Shown here: in pieces, positions 4,060 to 5,180 of the stretch
Position numbering within the stretch: position 1 is the first letter of the stretch
Layout: the number at the start of each line of letters is the position of its first letter
From: Chloroflexota bacterium
GTDB taxonomy: Bacteria; Chloroflexota; Anaerolineae; Anaerolineales; Villigracilaceae
DNA length: 5,180 bases
Assembly: GCA_016191895.1 (NCBI GenBank)
Contig: JACPVD010000202.1
Span: 1-5,180 of the forward strand
Reading direction: 5' to 3'
Notes under the pieces: model-generated
What the model was told of the DNA's origin: nothing
Databases searched by the model: none
What the model saw: only the letters and a program-made list of their open reading frames with translations
Made by a program: the position numbers and the translations under genes

Positions 4060-5180
4060 ATGTGTGGAATCGTAGGATACGTCGGCGCGCGCGATGCGAC
4101 GCCGATCATACTCAACGGCCTGAAACGGCTCGAATACCGCGGATATGATTCGGCGGGAGTCGCGGTCATTAATGGGGATCAGATCGAAGTCCGAAGGGAT
4201 GCGGGGAAGTTATCCCAATTGATCGACCTTGTAACCAAAAGTCCTGTAGCCGGCGCGCCGGGAATCGGTCACACGCGCTGGGCGACGCATGGGGCGCCCT
4301 CGGCGCGCAACGCCCATCCGCACGTGGGCAATTCGGGAAAGGTCGTCGTCGTGCATAACGGCATTGTGGAAAACTTTCTCGAATTGAAGGATGAACTCAC
4401 CAGCGAAGGCGTGACCTTCAATTCCGAAACCGACACCGAAACCATCGTGCATCTTGCGGAACATCTCAAAGCGGGCGGCGGGAATCTCGAATCGGCGGCG
4501 CGAAAGACCTTCAACCAGATCGAAGGCGCGAACGTCGTCGTGATGATGTCCACCGACGAACCGGATAAGATCGTCACCGCCAGAATCGGCAACGCCGGCG
4601 GCGTGGTCATCGGGTTGGGCGAAGGCGAAAACTTCATCGCGTCGGACATCCCCGCGATTTTGGAACATACGCGCAGGGTTATCTTTTTGGAGTCGCGCCA
4701 GATGGCCGTGGTTACGCGCGATAGCGTGCGCATCGAAACGCTGGACGGCGCGGAAGTGAAACCCGAAATCCACACGATCGCATGGGACGCGGTCTCCGCA
4801 GAAAAAGGCGAATACCGCCACTTCATGCAAAAGGAAATTCACGAACAAACCCGCGCACTGACAGACACCCTTGCCGGGCGCGTCGACTTTCAGGAGGGCC
4901 GCATCCGCCTGCCGGAATTGAACCTCACGCCGGAAATGGCGAAACGAATCCAGCGTATTTACATCACCGCCTGCGGCACGGCGGCCTACGCCGGGCTGGT
5001 CGGAAAATACCTGATCGAAAAGATCGCGCGCGTCCCGGTGGAAGTGGTCATTGCGTCGGAGTTTCGTTACAGCGACCCCATCCTCGATTCGAACACCGTC
5101 GTGCTTGCGATCTCGCAATCGGGCGAAACGGCGGATACCCTTGCAGCGATGGAGGAGGGGCGAAGGAAAGGGGCGATCAT
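4060..5180 (+). CDS. glmS: Glutamine--fructose-6-phosphate aminotransferase (isomerizing), 5' part, runs off the window
   Basis: GlmS converts fructose 6-phosphate and glutamine to glucosamine 6-phosphate and glutamate in the cytoplasm. This is the first step toward UDP-GlcNAc for peptidoglycan and other envelope sugars. The window holds 373 complete codons, about 60% of the usual ~600-residue enzyme; the 3' end is cut by the window edge. The class II glutaminase domain starts MCGIVGY, with Cys2 becoming the N-terminal nucleophile after Met removal. RLEYRGYDSAG (23-33), GHTRWATHG (70-78), HNGIVEN (99-105) and SETDTE (122-127) follow. The linker has EYRHFMQKEIHEQ, typical of GlmS and distinguishing it from PurF and AsnB. 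The first SIS domain then shows ACGTAAYAGL around Cys305 and the sugar-phosphate loop SQSGET (352-357). The frame is open and all key residues are present. It stands alone behind a repeat-rich spacer. No glmS ribozyme core is seen upstream, but two hairpins precede the ribosome binding site. The long minus-strand ORF here is a codon-bias shadow. Confidence 0.97.
   Translation, partial: MCGIVGYVGARDATPIILNGLKRLEYRGYDSAGVAVINGDQIEVRRDAGKLSQLIDLVTKSPVAGAPGIGHTRWATHGAPSARNAHPHVGNSGKVVVVHNGIVENFLELKDELTSEGVTFNSETDTETIVHLAEHLKAGGGNLESAARKTFNQIEGANVVVMMSTDEPDKIVTARIGNAGGVVIGLGEGENFIASDIPAILEHTRRVIFLESRQMAVVTRDSVRIETLDGAEVKPEIHTIAWDAVSAEKGEYRHFMQKEIHEQTRALTDTLAGRVDFQEGRIRLPELNLTPEMAKRIQRIYITACGTAAYAGLVGKYLIEKIARVPVEVVIASEFRYSDPILDSNTVVLAISQSGETADTLAAMEEGRRKGAI

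Noticed and set aside
3936..4169. Minus-strand 77-codon ORF across the glmS start
   Set aside because: It covers the 43-base palindrome and the antisense of the glmS N-terminus, with no motif or start signal.
4210..5118. Long minus-strand ORF of 302 codons opposite glmS
   Set aside because: The plus strand is unambiguously glmS with all its motifs. The antisense frame is open only because of GC-biased codon use, and its His/Arg/Asp-rich translation shows no family feature.

Overview
The window suggests a moderately GC-rich, free-living bacterium, most likely a Chloroflexota member of the Anaerolineae type. That placement is an inference from three things: TadE-like pseudopilins, one of them fused to DUF11/DUF7507-type repeats; a possible leaderless promoter/start arrangement; and an intergenic region full of dispersed palindromic repeats, including the widespread CATTGCGAG...GAAGCAATCTC type. 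No rRNA or other taxonomic marker is present, so the lineage is not proven.

Layout. Positions 1-148 are a leader with a possible promoter. Positions 149-2857 (+) encode a 902-residue surface protein. It has a TadE-like type IVb pilin N-terminus, about five DUF11/DUF7507-like beta-sandwich repeats that each carry a conserved cysteine pair, and an unrecognised C-terminal domain. One base after its stop, 2859-3323 (+) encodes a second, short TadE-like pseudopilin of 154 residues. A strong intrinsic terminator follows at 3348-3386 and closes this two-gene operon.

Positions 3324-4059 (736 bases) hold no convincing gene. They carry a series of at least eight inverted repeats of different sequence and design. 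One has a three-way-junction fold and another is a nearly perfect 43-base palindrome. A 44-codon ORF with a TATAAT box placed for leaderless transcription lies at 3412-3546, but it is weakly supported.

From 4060 to the window end (+) is the first 373 codons of glmS, the glutamine-dependent glucosamine-6-phosphate synthase. Two hairpins sit directly before its ribosome binding site.

How the genes work together. The two TadE-like proteins are probably co-transcribed and exported or assembled together by a Tad-type (type IVb) pilus or related secretion machinery, which must be encoded elsewhere. The large one could act as an adhesin or stalk-bearing minor pilin. glmS is a separate housekeeping unit that supplies amino sugar for the cell envelope. 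I see no functional link between the two units beyond proximity.
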